Assembly (NCBI RefSeq): GCF_004758605.1
Contig: NZ_CP038512.1
Span: 2,084,501-2,148,500 of the forward strand
DNA: 64,000 bases
Origin: Deinococcus metallilatus
GTDB taxonomy: Bacteria > Deinococcota > Deinococci > Deinococcales > Deinococcaceae
Direction: 5' to 3'
Shown: in pieces, positions 17,866-26,926 of the stretch
How the letters are laid out: each line of letters begins with the position of its first letter
How positions within the stretch are numbered: the first letter of the stretch is position 1
Notes under the pieces: generated by a model
Databases searched by the model: none
Told to the model about the DNA's origin: nothing
The model's input: the letters and a program-made list of their open reading frames with translations, nothing else
Program-made: the position numbers and the translations under genes

Positions 17866-18591
17866 TCACGGCGGGGCGGAAGTCTCCGTGGTCCGCAGCA
17901 GTTCGAGCGCCAGGCGCAGCCCGAGTTGCCTCCGGGCATCTTCCAGTTCCCCCAGCATGACCCGGAGTTGCTCCATGCGGTAGTACACGGTCTGGCGCCG
18001 CACGCCGAGCCGCCGGGCCGCTTCGGCCACATTGAAATTGACGGTCAGGAGGGTGTCGAGGGTCGAGAGCAGCGTTGCGCGGGGCCGGAGCGGCAGCGAG
18101 AGCAGCGGCCCCAGATGGGCCGTGACGAAGTCGGCCCCCCGCCCCGTTTCGGCCAGCGCCAGCCAGAGCGGCTCCAGGGACGGCTCGGCGGGGGCCGTGA
18201 CGGGGGCCAGGATGCGGGCGTGCGCGGCCTTCGTGAGCTGCTCGAAGCTGACCTCACGGCGGGCGACGAGCAGCGGACAGTCGAGCTGCCGGGCCGCGGC
18301 CAGCAGGGCGGGAGGCACCTCCTGAACGTTCCGCACGAGTTCCAGCAGCAGCCCCACCGCCCCCCCCTGGGCGAGGGAGTGCAGGTACGTCTCCTGGGCG
18401 CTCTCCGTCATCGTGAGGAGCGGCAGGCCCGTGCTGAGCAGCAGCTCGCCCCCCGTCAAAAACCGCGCCGCGTCGGGGAGTTCGGAGATATGCACCCACG
18501 TCACCGGCTGGCCGAGCTGCGCCCTGCCGCACGCGACCTCGATCTCCGCGAAGGCGGGGAGGGCCAGCAGGTCGTGGAGGGTGGTCTGCAT
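17866..18591 (-). CDS. PucR-family transcriptional regulator, short form
   Basis: A 241-residue regulator. The N-terminus matches the PucR purine-catabolism domain ('LLALPAFAEIEVACGRAQLG', 'VTWVHISELPDAARFLTGGE', 'LLLSTG'). The C-terminus is a PucR-type helix-turn-helix ('LLTVNFNVAEAARRLGVRR', 'QTVYYRMEQLRVMLG'). Full-length PucR proteins have a central GGDEF-like domain and exceed 450 residues; here it is much reduced. I start at the ATG at 18591, where domain similarity begins. PucR proteins control purine, allantoin or pyrimidine breakdown, so it probably regulates the aminotransferase/dehydrogenase pair downstream or the pyrimidine genes further right. Confidence 0.85.
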   Translation of the reverse strand: MQTTLHDLLALPAFAEIEVACGRAQLGQPVTWVHISELPDAARFLTGGELLLSTGLPLLTMTESAQETYLHSLAQGGAVGLLLELVRNVQEVPPALLAAARQLDCPLLVARREVSFEQLTKAAHARILAPVTAPAEPSLEPLWLALAETGRGADFVTAHLGPLLSLPLRPRATLLSTLDTLLTVNFNVAEAARRLGVRRQTVYYRMEQLRVMLGELEDARRQLGLRLALELLRTTETSAPP

Positions 18592-18938
18592 CAGGGGCAC
18601 CGGGTGCGGCGTGTGGCAGGAGAGGACCGGAGCGGCGCCTGGGTGGTGAGCCGACAGACGCTCCGGTTGATCCCTCACGGGCGCCACCTTAACCGACGGG
18701 CCTTCAGGATGAAGACCGGGTCCCGGCTTGTCAAATGGCAAGACAGACCCAGTAGCGTCTGGGAAGTAGCTCTGGTGCGGCGCTTTCCTTCCACCCCTTC
18801 CACTTGCGCCGCTGCTGAGTCGCTGGCGCGGTGCAAGCGCAGCCTGGAGCCTTTGTCCTCAAGAGAGCGGGTTTCCCGTTTTCTTTCTGGCAACTGGCGA
18901 CTGGCTTCTTCTCCAAAGGAAATCTTCCGACCAATCCA
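18592..18938 (-). promoter_or_regulatory. Gap (347 bp) with a possible PucR-gene promoter
   Basis: On the minus strand TTGACA (18729-18734) and the weak CATCCT (18706-18711) are 17 bases apart, upstream of the PucR-like gene. The rest contains short repeated CTGGC words at about 18890-18907 and no gene. A short CGGG-TTT-CCCG hairpin followed by T-rich sequence lies near 18868-18885 on the plus strand; its role is unclear. Confidence 0.35.
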
Positions 18939-20006
18939 CTAACGGCAGGCCGTCGGGAATTTGTCGCAGTAGCTCTGCTGGGAACCGACGGTCTTGGCGT
19001 TGAGGATGGCGTGGACGATGGCCCGCGTCATGACATCGGCGGCGGCGGCCCCGATGGCGCTGAGCTGACCCACGTCCTTGACCTCCACCTCGCCGGTCCC
19101 GAGGGCAAAGACCGTGTCGCCGTCGAACATCGTGTGGACTGGCCGGATCGCGCGGGCCAGGCCGTCCTGGGTCATCTGGGCGATCTTCTGGGCCTGCGCC
19201 TTGGTGAGTCTGGCATTGGTGGCGATGACGCCGATGGTGGTGTTCTGGCCGACCTGCGCGTTGAGGACGTAGGTGTTGAGGCCCGAGGCCGGAAGGACGC
19301 CCGTCGGAGCCTTGAGGTTGCCGAATTCCTTGCCGATGCCGAACGAGCGGCCATACAGGTCACCCGTCTGGGGGTCAAAGACGCTCCCGGCAGGATTGAC
19401 CGCCACGATGGCCCCCACCACCACACCCCCGTCGAGCACGATGCTGGCGGTGCCCACGCCGCCCTTGACGGCCCCCGCGTAAGCGCCCGTGCCCGCGCCC
19501 ACATTGCCCTGGGCGACGGGTCCATCTTTGGCCGCCTGCGCGGCGCGGTACCCGAAGTCGGCGGTGGGGCGCTTTTTCCAGTCGCCGCCGCGCCCCAGGT
19601 CGAACAGAATCGCGGCGGGCACGATGGGCACCACCCGGCCTTCCCCGACGGGATACCCCAGCCCCTTTTCCTCCAGAAAGCGCATCACGCCGTCCGCGGC
19701 GGCAAGGCCGTAGGCGCTGCCCCCCGAAAGCATGATGGCCTGCACCTTCTCGACGAGGTTCATGGGATTGAGCAGGTCGGTTTCGCGGGTCCCCGGCGCG
19801 CTCCCGCGCACGTCCACGCCGCCGACCGCGCCCTGCTCGACCAGGACGACGGTGGTGCCGCTCAGGATGGCCGGGTCCTCATACTGCCCGACCTTGACCC
19901 CCGGAACGTCGGTGATCGCGTTGAGCGGCCCCGGCTGGCCCGGTGCGGAGGCCGCCAGGGTGCCCGAGAGAAGCAGGGCTGGCAACAGCGCGCGCAGCAT
20001 GGTCAT
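18939..20006 (-). CDS. Secreted P1 family peptidase (DmpA-like aminopeptidase)
   Basis: A 355-residue peptidase of the DmpA/P1 family, autoprocessing N-terminal nucleophile enzymes that release D- or L-amino acids, including beta-peptides in some members. A signal peptide ('MLRALLPALLLSGTLAASAP') precedes 'NAITDVPGVKVGQYED', the family start. The block 'GNVGAGTGAYAGAVKGGVG' with following 'TASIVLDGG' is where DmpA cleaves itself before its catalytic Ser. AGGAGG lies six bases before the ATG. It is last in a seven-gene leftward operon with an M20 hydrolase and an Opp/Dpp importer, so it should release an amino acid from an imported or periplasmic amide or peptide. Confidence 0.9.
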   Translation of the reverse strand: MTMLRALLPALLLSGTLAASAPGQPGPLNAITDVPGVKVGQYEDPAILSGTTVVLVEQGAVGGVDVRGSAPGTRETDLLNPMNLVEKVQAIMLSGGSAYGLAAADGVMRFLEEKGLGYPVGEGRVVPIVPAAILFDLGRGGDWKKRPTADFGYRAAQAAKDGPVAQGNVGAGTGAYAGAVKGGVGTASIVLDGGVVVGAIVAVNPAGSVFDPQTGDLYGRSFGIGKEFGNLKAPTGVLPASGLNTYVLNAQVGQNTTIGVIATNARLTKAQAQKIAQMTQDGLARAIRPVHTMFDGDTVFALGTGEVEVKDVGQLSAIGAAAADVMTRAIVHAILNAKTVGSQQSYCDKFPTACR

Positions 20007-20077
20007 ACAGTCCCTCCTTTGGAAGTGGGCCGGGTGGCCCAGGTGGATGACGGGTGAACGGGGCTACGAGAGCAGGA

Positions 20078-20869
20078 TCACAGTGGCGGTGTGAAGCGCC
20101 CGTCGATGGCCGTCCAGCCGCCGTCGACATACAGGATCGTGCCCGTGATGTAGGAGGCAGCGTCGGAAGCGAGGAAGACCACCGCTCCGGCGAGTTCTTC
20201 GGGCTTGCCCCAGCGGCCGAAGACGCTCTTTTGCGCGTAGGCGTCGTACCACGCCTCGTTTTTGCGGATCGGCGCGGTGAGCGGCGTGTCGATGACGCCC
20301 GGCGCGATGGCGTTGGCCCGCACTCCCCTGGGGCCAAGCTCGCTCGCCAGGCCGCGCAGCATCTGGAGGGTCCCGGCTTTGGTCGCGGCGTATACGCTCT
20401 GCCCCGGCTCGACCACCTGGGAGCGCACGCTCGAAAAGGCCAGCAGGCTGCCGCGCCCCTGACGCGCCATGACACGGCCCGCGCTTTGCAGCAGGTGGAA
20501 GGTGCCCCCCAGATTGACCCGCAGCACCCGCTCGAACTCCTCCTGGGTGTAGTCCAGCAGGGGCTTACGGACATTGATGCTGGGGCTGCTCACCCCGATG
20601 TCGAGGTGGCCGTGCTGCCGCGCGATCTCGTTGACCGCCGCCTCGACCGCCGCCGCGTCGGTGAGGTCGAGTGTGCGGCTTTCGGCGCTGCCCCCCTGAG
20701 TGGTGATCGCGTTCGCGACGCGCTCCGCCCCCTCACCGTCGAGGTCCGCCACGACGACGTGCGCCCCATTGGCCGCGAGGGCTTGCGCACTTGCCTCACC
20801 GATGCCGCTCGCTCCCCCCACCAAGAGCGCTACCTTGCCGTCCAGCCGAAACATGTTGCTGTAGTCCAT
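20078..20869 (-). CDS. SDR family oxidoreductase
   Basis: A 263-residue classical short-chain dehydrogenase. 'GKVALLVGGASGIGEASAQA' is the cofactor loop, 'VVVADLDGEGAERV' has the Asp typical of NAD preference, and the catalytic set is Ser in 'LLAFSSVRSQ' with 'YAATKAGTLQMLR' (YxxxK). The C-terminus 'SYITGTILYVDGGW' is standard. The ATG at 20869 has AGGAG seven bases upstream. It is the sixth gene of the M20/Dpp operon. Substrate unknown; a hydroxy acid or 3-oxoacyl compound fits the neighbours. Confidence 0.9.
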   Translation of the reverse strand: MDYSNMFRLDGKVALLVGGASGIGEASAQALAANGAHVVVADLDGEGAERVANAITTQGGSAESRTLDLTDAAAVEAAVNEIARQHGHLDIGVSSPSINVRKPLLDYTQEEFERVLRVNLGGTFHLLQSAGRVMARQGRGSLLAFSSVRSQVVEPGQSVYAATKAGTLQMLRGLASELGPRGVRANAIAPGVIDTPLTAPIRKNEAWYDAYAQKSVFGRWGKPEELAGAVVFLASDAASYITGTILYVDGGWTAIDGRFTPPL

Positions 20870-20894
20870 CCAGTCGCTCCTTTCACCTCTGGCT

Positions 20895-21962
20895 TCACCT
20901 GGCCTGGCTGGGTTCACGCTCCAGCGCCGCGAGCAGCGCGTCCCCGACTTCGTGTGTGCTGCAAGACCCCCCGAGATCGGGCGTAAAGACCTGCTGGCGG
21001 GTGACGTCCTCCATCGCCCGCTCGATGCGCCCGGCGGCCTCCCGTTCGCCGAGGTGCGCGAGCATCAGGGCCGCGCAGGCCACCGCGCCGAGCGGATTGG
21101 CCTTCCCCTGCCCGGCGATGTCGGGGGCCGAGCCGTGGACGGGTTCGAACAGGGCGAGCCGCTGGCCGGGGCACAGGTTCGCGCTCGCCGCGAGGCCCAG
21201 GCTGCCCTGCAAGCCCGCGCCGAGGTCGGTCAGGATGTCGCCAAAGAGGTTGGAACCCACCAGCACCCCGAAGCGCGCCGGGTTCTTGACGAGCTGATAC
21301 GCCACGGCGTCGACATGCATCTTCTCGAAACGCACGTCCGGATGCCGGGCCGCGACCTCGGCGGCGACCTCGTCCCAGAGGGGAAAGGCGTGCCGCAGGG
21401 CATTCGACTTGGTGACGCTGGTGACCAGGCTACCCGGCGCGGCGAGCGAGAAGGCGTACTCGACCACCCGCTGAATGCCCCGGCGCGTGAACACCCCGGT
21501 CTGCACCGCCAGCTCGTATTCCCCCTGCCCCTGCCGCCCCCCCAGGCCCGCGTACTCGCCCTCGGTGTTCTCGCGGACGAAGGTGAAGTGGGGTTCACCG
21601 ACTTCGGGCCGCAGCGGCGTGGGGACGCCCGGATAAAGCCTGACCGGGCGCAAGTTGACGTACAGGTCGAGTTCCCGGCGCATAGGCAGGATCAACCCCC
21701 AGACCGTCAGGTCGTCGGGCAGATCGGGGCGACCCACCGCACCGAAGTAGATGCTGTCAAAGGTCCGCAGGGTGGGAATGGCGTCCCCGGGCATCATCCG
21801 CCCGTGGCGGTCGTAATAGGCGCTGCCCCAGGGCAATTCTTCGAGTTCGAGCGAAAAGCCCGCGTCCGCACCGCCCACCGCGCGCAGCACCCGCAGCCCC
21901 TCGGCCACCACTTCCGGCCCGATGCCGTCACCGGGAATCACGGCGATCCGGTAGGTGTTCAT
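20895..21962 (-). CDS. Isocitrate/isopropylmalate dehydrogenase family, tartrate dehydrogenase-like
   Basis: A 355-residue beta-decarboxylating dehydrogenase. 'IAVIPGDGIGPEVVAEGLRV' opens it. 'YFGAVGRPDLPDDLTVWGLI' with 'LPMRRELDLYVNLRPVRLYP' is closer to tartrate/malate dehydrogenase (TtuC) than to LeuB. 'FVRENTEGEYAGLGGR', 'VTKSNALRHAFPLWDEV' and 'SNLFGDILTDLGAGLQGSLG' give the substrate and metal sites, and 'FEPVHGSAPDIAGQGKANP' the NAD site. Its ATG overlaps the stop of the upstream permease gene by four bases. Together with the next SDR it may oxidise a hydroxydicarboxylate freed by the peptidases. Confidence 0.88.
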   Translation of the reverse strand: MNTYRIAVIPGDGIGPEVVAEGLRVLRAVGGADAGFSLELEELPWGSAYYDRHGRMMPGDAIPTLRTFDSIYFGAVGRPDLPDDLTVWGLILPMRRELDLYVNLRPVRLYPGVPTPLRPEVGEPHFTFVRENTEGEYAGLGGRQGQGEYELAVQTGVFTRRGIQRVVEYAFSLAAPGSLVTSVTKSNALRHAFPLWDEVAAEVAARHPDVRFEKMHVDAVAYQLVKNPARFGVLVGSNLFGDILTDLGAGLQGSLGLAASANLCPGQRLALFEPVHGSAPDIAGQGKANPLGAVACAALMLAHLGEREAAGRIERAMEDVTRQQVFTPDLGGSCSTHEVGDALLAALEREPSQAR

Positions 21963-22819
21963 CCGCTCCTCTTCCCCAGCAGGTCGCGCAGGCCGTCCCC
22001 AAGCAGGTTGAAACCCAGCACCACCGCCGCCACCGCGAGGCCGGGAAAGACGGTGGCATAGGGCGAAAGGACCATGAAGCTCTGCGACTCGCGCAACATC
22101 CGGCCCCAGCTCGCCGTGGGGGGCTGGATGCCGAGGCCCAGGTACGAGAGGCTGGCCTCGATCAGCACGGCGGCGCCCATCGTGAGGCTCGCCTGCACGA
22201 TCAGCGGCCCCAGGATGTTGGGCAGGATGTGGCGCAGCATCACCCGCCGCGGGCGGGCACCCAGCGCCGTCGCCGCCTCGACGTAAGGCATAGCCCGCAC
22301 CTGCAACACGCTCGCCCGCGCCACGCGGGTAAACGCCGGGATGGCGGCGATGCCGACCGCCGTCATGGCGCTCACCAGACCCGGTCCCCACGCGGTCACC
22401 AGCAGCATGGCGAGCAGCAGCGCGGGGAGGGAGTAGAGCGCCTCCAGCAGCAGCATGATGATCCGGTCGGTGCGCCCCCCGAAAAACCCGGCGAGGAGGC
22501 CCAGTGCCAGCCCCGCCCCCAGCCCGATCCCCACCGCCACCGCCCCGACCAGCAGCGAGGCCCGCGCGCCGACCAGGATGCGGGCGAGCAGGTCGCGCCC
22601 GTACTGGTCGGTCCCCAGCAGGTGCGCCGCGTTGGGCGGTTGCAGGCGCCCCAGCAGATCCTGGGCGTTGGGATCGGCGGGCAGCCACACCAGGCTGAGG
22701 AGGGCCATCAGCACGACCAGGCCCACCAGAGCGCCGCCCAGCCGCAGGGCGGGGGGCCAGCGGTTCAGGGGTATCCGCCACGCGGACGGAGTGCCCCGCC
22801 CCGCCGCCGACTCAGCCAT
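21959..22819 (-). CDS. Opp/Dpp-type ABC transporter permease, DppC-like
   Basis: A 286-residue inner-membrane permease of the dipeptide/oligopeptide family. 'HLLGTDQYGRDLLARILVGA' is the DppC signature and 'MPYVEAATALGARPRRVMLR' followed by 'HILPNILGPLIV' is the EAA loop that meets the ATPase. I start at the ATG at 22819, which overlaps the stop of the DppB-like gene by eight bases, implying translational coupling. No ATPase gene of this importer is in the operon, so a DppD/F pair must come from elsewhere. Confidence 0.9.
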   Translation of the reverse strand: MAESAAGRGTPSAWRIPLNRWPPALRLGGALVGLVVLMALLSLVWLPADPNAQDLLGRLQPPNAAHLLGTDQYGRDLLARILVGARASLLVGAVAVGIGLGAGLALGLLAGFFGGRTDRIIMLLLEALYSLPALLLAMLLVTAWGPGLVSAMTAVGIAAIPAFTRVARASVLQVRAMPYVEAATALGARPRRVMLRHILPNILGPLIVQASLTMGAAVLIEASLSYLGLGIQPPTASWGRMLRESQSFMVLSPYATVFPGLAVAAVVLGFNLLGDGLRDLLGKRSG

Positions 22820-23765
22820 AGCTGACCCGCGGGTCGAGCGCCGCGTAGGAAAGGTCGACAAGCAGGTTCGCCAGGATCACCAGCGCCGAGAGCACCAGCA
22901 CGATGCCCTGCACCATCGGGTAATCGCGGGCTTCAATCGCGGTCAGCACCAGCGTGCCGAACCCCGGAAGCGAGAACACGACCTCGACAATCACCGAGGC
23001 GGTCAGCAGTTCGGCGAACTGCACGCCGAGAACAGTGACGATGGGAATCAGGGCGTTGCGGAGGGCGTGGCGGTAGAGGACCCGCCGCTCCGGGACGCCC
23101 TTGGCACGCGCCGTGCGGACATAATCCTGACCCAGCGCGTCGAGCAAGCTCGCCCGCACCATACGCGCGAGCACCGCCACCCGCGTGAGCGTCAGGGTGA
23201 GCACCGGCAAGGTCAGCGCCAGCAGCGCCCGGCCCGGGTCCTGCCAGCCGGGAAAGCCGCCCGAGGGCAGCCAGCGCAGCCACACCGCGAAGGCGAGCAT
23301 CAGCATCAGCCCCACCCAGAAGCTCGGCAGGGCGGAGACCAGCACCGCGAGCGTCGTGATCAGGGTGTCGCGTCCGCGCCCCGTTGGCCGCGCCGCCGCG
23401 CGGGCCGCCGCGCCCCCCAGCCACAGCGCGAGGAGACTGGAGAACAGCAGCGTCAGCCCGATCAGCGGCAGGCTGACGCCCAGGCGTTGCCCCAGCAGTT
23501 CGCCCACCGGCGCGTCGTAGCGGATCGACTGCCGCAGGTCGCCGTGCAGCGCCCCGGAAAGCCACTCCGCGAAGCGCGTGAGCGGCGGCTGATCCAGCCC
23601 CAGTTGATGACGCAGCCGCGCGAGTGCCTCGGGTGCGGCGTCGAGGCCCAGCACCGTCTGCGCCGGATCGCCGGGGATGGTCAGCAGGATGCCGAACACC
23701 AGGGCGGCGGCGATCAAGAGGGTCAGCGCCGCGCCGAGGAGCCGCTGGAGCACGTAATTCAGCAC
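22812..23765 (-). CDS. Opp/Dpp-type ABC transporter permease, DppB-like
   Basis: A 317-residue permease with six hydrophobic segments. The N-terminus 'LLIAAALVFGILLTIPGDPA' and 'LGLDQPPLTRFAEWLSGALH' are typical of DppB, and 'DYVRTARAKGVPERRVLYRH' with 'ALRNALIPIVTVLGVQFAEL' is the EAA loop. It follows the binding-protein gene by about 150 bases, a gap that holds one copy of the GC-rich interspersed repeat. It works with the DppC-like gene downstream. Confidence 0.92.
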   Translation of the reverse strand: MLNYVLQRLLGAALTLLIAAALVFGILLTIPGDPAQTVLGLDAAPEALARLRHQLGLDQPPLTRFAEWLSGALHGDLRQSIRYDAPVGELLGQRLGVSLPLIGLTLLFSSLLALWLGGAAARAAARPTGRGRDTLITTLAVLVSALPSFWVGLMLMLAFAVWLRWLPSGGFPGWQDPGRALLALTLPVLTLTLTRVAVLARMVRASLLDALGQDYVRTARAKGVPERRVLYRHALRNALIPIVTVLGVQFAELLTASVIVEVVFSLPGFGTLVLTAIEARDYPMVQGIVLVLSALVILANLLVDLSYAALDPRVSYG

Positions 23766-23828
23766 GGCCTAGAGCCTGTTCGGAAAGGGTCTGTGGCGGA
23801 CGGAGACAACCTGGCTTCCATGCATGTA

Positions 23829-23883
23829 GGGCAGGCTGCGCCTGCCACCCCCCTCCCGGCCTCCCCCGCAAGGGGGGAGGAGA
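23829..23883. repeat. Single copy of the GC-rich interspersed repeat
   Basis: CCACCCCCCTCCC...CCCCCGCAAGGGGGG followed by GAGGAG is nearly the same as the right arm of the pair at 16163-16203. It lies between the binding-protein and DppB-like genes and can fold into a short C/G hairpin. Confidence 0.6.
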
Positions 23884-23913
23884 AAAAACCTCGTTTGTTT
23901 CCCAGATAGGCCC

Positions 23914-25434
23914 TTACTTACGCAGGTAGACCTGGGTCACGTTCAGGCTCGGCAGGGGCTGGTCGGTCCACCAGCCCACGACCCGGTTTTTCATGGCTGC
24001 CATGTACGGCAACTCCTGAACCCAGACATTCACCGCGTCGTCCGCCAGACGCTTTTGCAGGGCGCGCATGGTGAGGCAGGCGGCGCTGCGGTTGGTGCTG
24101 CGCAGGTAGCTGTCGAACTGCTGCCGGAACTGGGGGCTGTCGTAGTGGAAGTAATAGCTCTTGTTGGCGTAGATCCCGATGTCGTTGGGTTCGGCGTGGC
24201 CAATCACGCTCATGTCGTAGTCGCCGCCCTGGAACACCTGCTTGAGCCAGGTGCTGAAGTCGACCAGCTTGATCTCGGTCTGGATGCCCACCTTGTTGAG
24301 CTGCGCCGCCACCGCCTGCCCGGTCCGCACCGCGTAGTCGTACTGGGAAGGCAGCGTCAGTGTGATCTTGAGGGGCTTCTGGGCGGTGTACCCGGCCTGC
24401 TGCAAGAGGGAGCGGCTGAGCCGCGGATTGGGCTTGTACAGCCCCGCGAGATCGTAATAGCAACTCTCGACGGGGGTGCGGTGCGTCCCGATCACGGTGC
24501 CGTTTCCGAGCATCACGCCTTGCAGGATCGCGTTCTTGTCGACGGCGTACTGCACGGCCTTGCGTACCCGGATGTCGTTGAACGGCGCGCGGCCATTGTT
24601 CATGCTGACCGTGACCTTGTTCGTCGAGTTCCCCACGATCACGTTGAAATCGCCCCCCTGCTTGAGGCTCAGGGCATTTTCGGGGGCCAGCCCGTAGCCG
24701 ATCACGTCAATATCCCCGGAACGCAGCGCGGCGAGTTGCGCGTTGGGGTCGGAAATGAAGCGGAAGGTGACCGCGTCGAGGTACGGCAGCGCCTTGTTGT
24801 AGTACGCCGGATTGCGCTCCAGCGTGATGGCGCTGCCGCGTTGCCACGACACGAACTTGAAGGGGCCGGTGCCGATGGGCGCCGACTTCATGGCGTCGGT
24901 CTTCCCGGCGGGCATGATCACCGAGTCGGCGCGGGCGAGGTTGAAGAGAAAGTCGGCATTGGGGCGCGCGAGCTTGATCACGACCGTGTTCGGGCCGCTC
25001 GCCGCCACGCTCGCCATATCGGCGTAGTACTCGGGGTGGGTGTGGCCCGACTTGGGGTCCATCGCCCGTTTGAGGGCCGCCACCACGTCGTCGGTCCCGA
25101 AGGCGCTGCCGTCGTGGAACTTGACGCCCGGACGCAGGGTGAAAGTGTACGTCTTGCCGTCCGCCGACACCTGATAGCGCGAGGCGAGGGAAGGTTCAAT
25201 CTTCCCGTCCGGCCCCAGCTTGACGAGGCCTTGGAGCACGTTGTCGTACAGAAGGCGGCTGATCTCGGCGGAGGTGCTGCTGGTGGGATCGAGCATCGGC
25301 GGCTCGGCACTCACCGAGACGGTCAGCCGCCCGCCCCGCGTGGGCTGGTCCGCTGAAGACTGGGCATTCGCGCCGCCAGCCGCGAGGACCAGCATCAGAG
25401 ATGCACCCAGGGCCATCCTGCGAGTTGGGATCAT
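23914..25434 (-). CDS. Opp/Dpp-type ABC transporter substrate-binding protein
   Basis: A 506-residue exported binding protein of the SBP_bac_5 (DppA/OppA) family. A signal peptide ('MALGASLMLVLAAGGANAQ') leads to 'RLTVSVSAEPPMLDPTSSTS'. Conserved blocks are 'LRPGVKFHDGSAFGTDDVV', 'SAPIGTGPFKFVSWQRGS', 'DVIGYGLAPENALSL' and 'NDIRVRKAVQYAVDKNAIL'. The ATG overlaps the stop of the upstream M20 gene by four bases. The family carries peptides, but also opines, nickel and glutathione, so the ligand is open; the M20 and P1 hydrolases suggest an amide- or peptide-like molecule. Confidence 0.92.
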   Translation of the reverse strand: MIPTRRMALGASLMLVLAAGGANAQSSADQPTRGGRLTVSVSAEPPMLDPTSSTSAEISRLLYDNVLQGLVKLGPDGKIEPSLASRYQVSADGKTYTFTLRPGVKFHDGSAFGTDDVVAALKRAMDPKSGHTHPEYYADMASVAASGPNTVVIKLARPNADFLFNLARADSVIMPAGKTDAMKSAPIGTGPFKFVSWQRGSAITLERNPAYYNKALPYLDAVTFRFISDPNAQLAALRSGDIDVIGYGLAPENALSLKQGGDFNVIVGNSTNKVTVSMNNGRAPFNDIRVRKAVQYAVDKNAILQGVMLGNGTVIGTHRTPVESCYYDLAGLYKPNPRLSRSLLQQAGYTAQKPLKITLTLPSQYDYAVRTGQAVAAQLNKVGIQTEIKLVDFSTWLKQVFQGGDYDMSVIGHAEPNDIGIYANKSYYFHYDSPQFRQQFDSYLRSTNRSAACLTMRALQKRLADDAVNVWVQELPYMAAMKNRVVGWWTDQPLPSLNVTQVYLRK

Positions 25435-26663
25435 CGGTCTTCCTCCCTTTCCAGAAACAAGGTGGCCGCTGCCGCGTAGGTTCTGGCGGCCCGGATCAGG
25501 TCCTGAACCTCCACATACTCGTCGATCTGGTGCGGAATGTCACGCCGCCCCGGCCCGCACGTCACGATCGGAAGACCCGCCCAGGCATGCAGGAAGGTGC
25601 CATCGGTGGCGCCCGGCACGCCGCCGTAGCGCACCGGAAACCCCAGCAACTCGGTCGCACGGGCCAGAGCTTGCACCACGGCGGCCTCCGGGGGCGTCTC
25701 GGTGGCGGGGCGGTCCTCGAACACGTTCATGGTCACTTGCATACCCTCGTCGAGACACTCCTCCGCCAGACGCAGCAGCGCGGCCTGCAAGGCGGCGTGG
25801 TCCGTGGCTGGCACCGTCCGCACGTCCAGGCCCACGGTGCAGAGTTCGGGAATCACGTTGTTCTGCCCTTCGCCCGCGCTCGCCTGCATGACGGTGGGCG
25901 TGACGTACACGTCGCCCAACTGTGGATGACGCTCGCCAGCGTACGCCGCCTGCACCTCGGGGAGCCGCGCCACGAACTGGGCGGCGGCGGGCAGCGGATT
26001 AAGACCGGCATAGGGCATCGCGCCGTGCGCCATGCGTCCCCGGAAATGCAGCCAGATACGCAGCGCCCCCTTTTGCCACAGGCAGAGTTCGTGTTCTTCG
26101 GGTTCGCAGATGATCGCCCCGGCAAAGCCCGCCGCGTACCCTCCCCGCACGAACGCCTTGACGCCGAGCATCAGGCCTTCCTCATCACACAGGATGGCGA
26201 GGCGCAGCCGCCGTGAAGAGCGCGGCAGCACCCGGCTCACCGCCACCGCCGCCGCGACCGCGCAGGCCACGCCGCCTTTCATATCCGCGCTCCCGCGCCC
26301 GTGGAGGACGCCGCCTTCCACGCGCCCCTCGAAGGGGGGAACCCGCCACAGCGCCGGGTCACCGCTCGCCACCACGTCCGTGTGCCCTTCGAGGATCAGC
26401 CCGCCTTCCCCCTCGCCCCAGTCGGCGATCAGGTTGGGGCGTCCGGGGGCCACCTCCTGCCAGGTGGTCTGAAAGCCCTGCGCCCGCAACACTTCCTCAA
26501 GGAGCCGGGCGGCCACCTCTTCACCGGGGTGGGGCGCCTGACTGTCGACGGCCACCAGACGCGCCGCCAGGTCGATCAGAAAAGCCTCGTCCATAGCGGC
26601 AGCGGCACGCAGGGCCAGCACCTCCGGGTGGGAAGACGGGGAGACGGAAACCGGCGAAGACAT
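25431..26663 (-). CDS. M20 family metallopeptidase (ArgE/DapE/carboxypeptidase-like)
   Basis: A 410-residue dinuclear zinc hydrolase. 'GLILEGHTDVVASGDPALW' holds the first His and Asp, 'GRGSADMKGGVACAVAAAVA' the bridging Asp, 'LAILCDEEGLMLGVKAFV' the catalytic and metal Glu pair, and 'IICEPEEHELCLWQKGALRI' the next metal acid. The dimerisation insert begins at 'FRGRMAHGAMPYAGLNPLPA'. The ATG at 26663 has AGGAG five bases upstream. It is the first gene of the seven-gene leftward operon and probably removes an acyl or aminoacyl group from the compound imported by the Dpp-like system. Confidence 0.9.
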   Translation of the reverse strand: MSSPVSVSPSSHPEVLALRAAAAMDEAFLIDLAARLVAVDSQAPHPGEEVAARLLEEVLRAQGFQTTWQEVAPGRPNLIADWGEGEGGLILEGHTDVVASGDPALWRVPPFEGRVEGGVLHGRGSADMKGGVACAVAAAVAVSRVLPRSSRRLRLAILCDEEGLMLGVKAFVRGGYAAGFAGAIICEPEEHELCLWQKGALRIWLHFRGRMAHGAMPYAGLNPLPAAAQFVARLPEVQAAYAGERHPQLGDVYVTPTVMQASAGEGQNNVIPELCTVGLDVRTVPATDHAALQAALLRLAEECLDEGMQVTMNVFEDRPATETPPEAAVVQALARATELLGFPVRYGGVPGATDGTFLHAWAGLPIVTCGPGRRDIPHQIDEYVEVQDLIRAARTYAAAATLFLEREEDR

Positions 26664-26706
26664 GGACGCTCCTCTCAGATGAAGCCCGACTTGAAGGTTG
26701 AATGGC

Positions 26707-26735
26707 ATTATCCTCAGCCACTTCAAACAACTCAA
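26707..26735 (-). promoter_or_regulatory. Promoter of the M20/Dpp operon
   Basis: On the minus strand TTGAGT (26730-26735) and GATAAT (26707-26712) are separated by exactly 17 bases, close to the sigma-70 consensus, about 45 bases before the first ATG of the operon. This is one of the strongest promoter matches in the window. Confidence 0.7.
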
Positions 26736-26926
26736 TGGACACTGTGTACAAAAGCCCGACATGGGAGGCAGCCTCTGCTGGTCTGCCCCCCGAGAATTGG
26801 ACAAAGCTGACTGGAAATTATCGGCTCGCCCTGGCGGGGAAAGGGAGCTTCCCCTTCCCGCGACCAGAAAGCGAGGATGACTTGTGGAACATCAGCGCAG
26901 CAGAGGGGGTGATCCCCGCCCAACCC

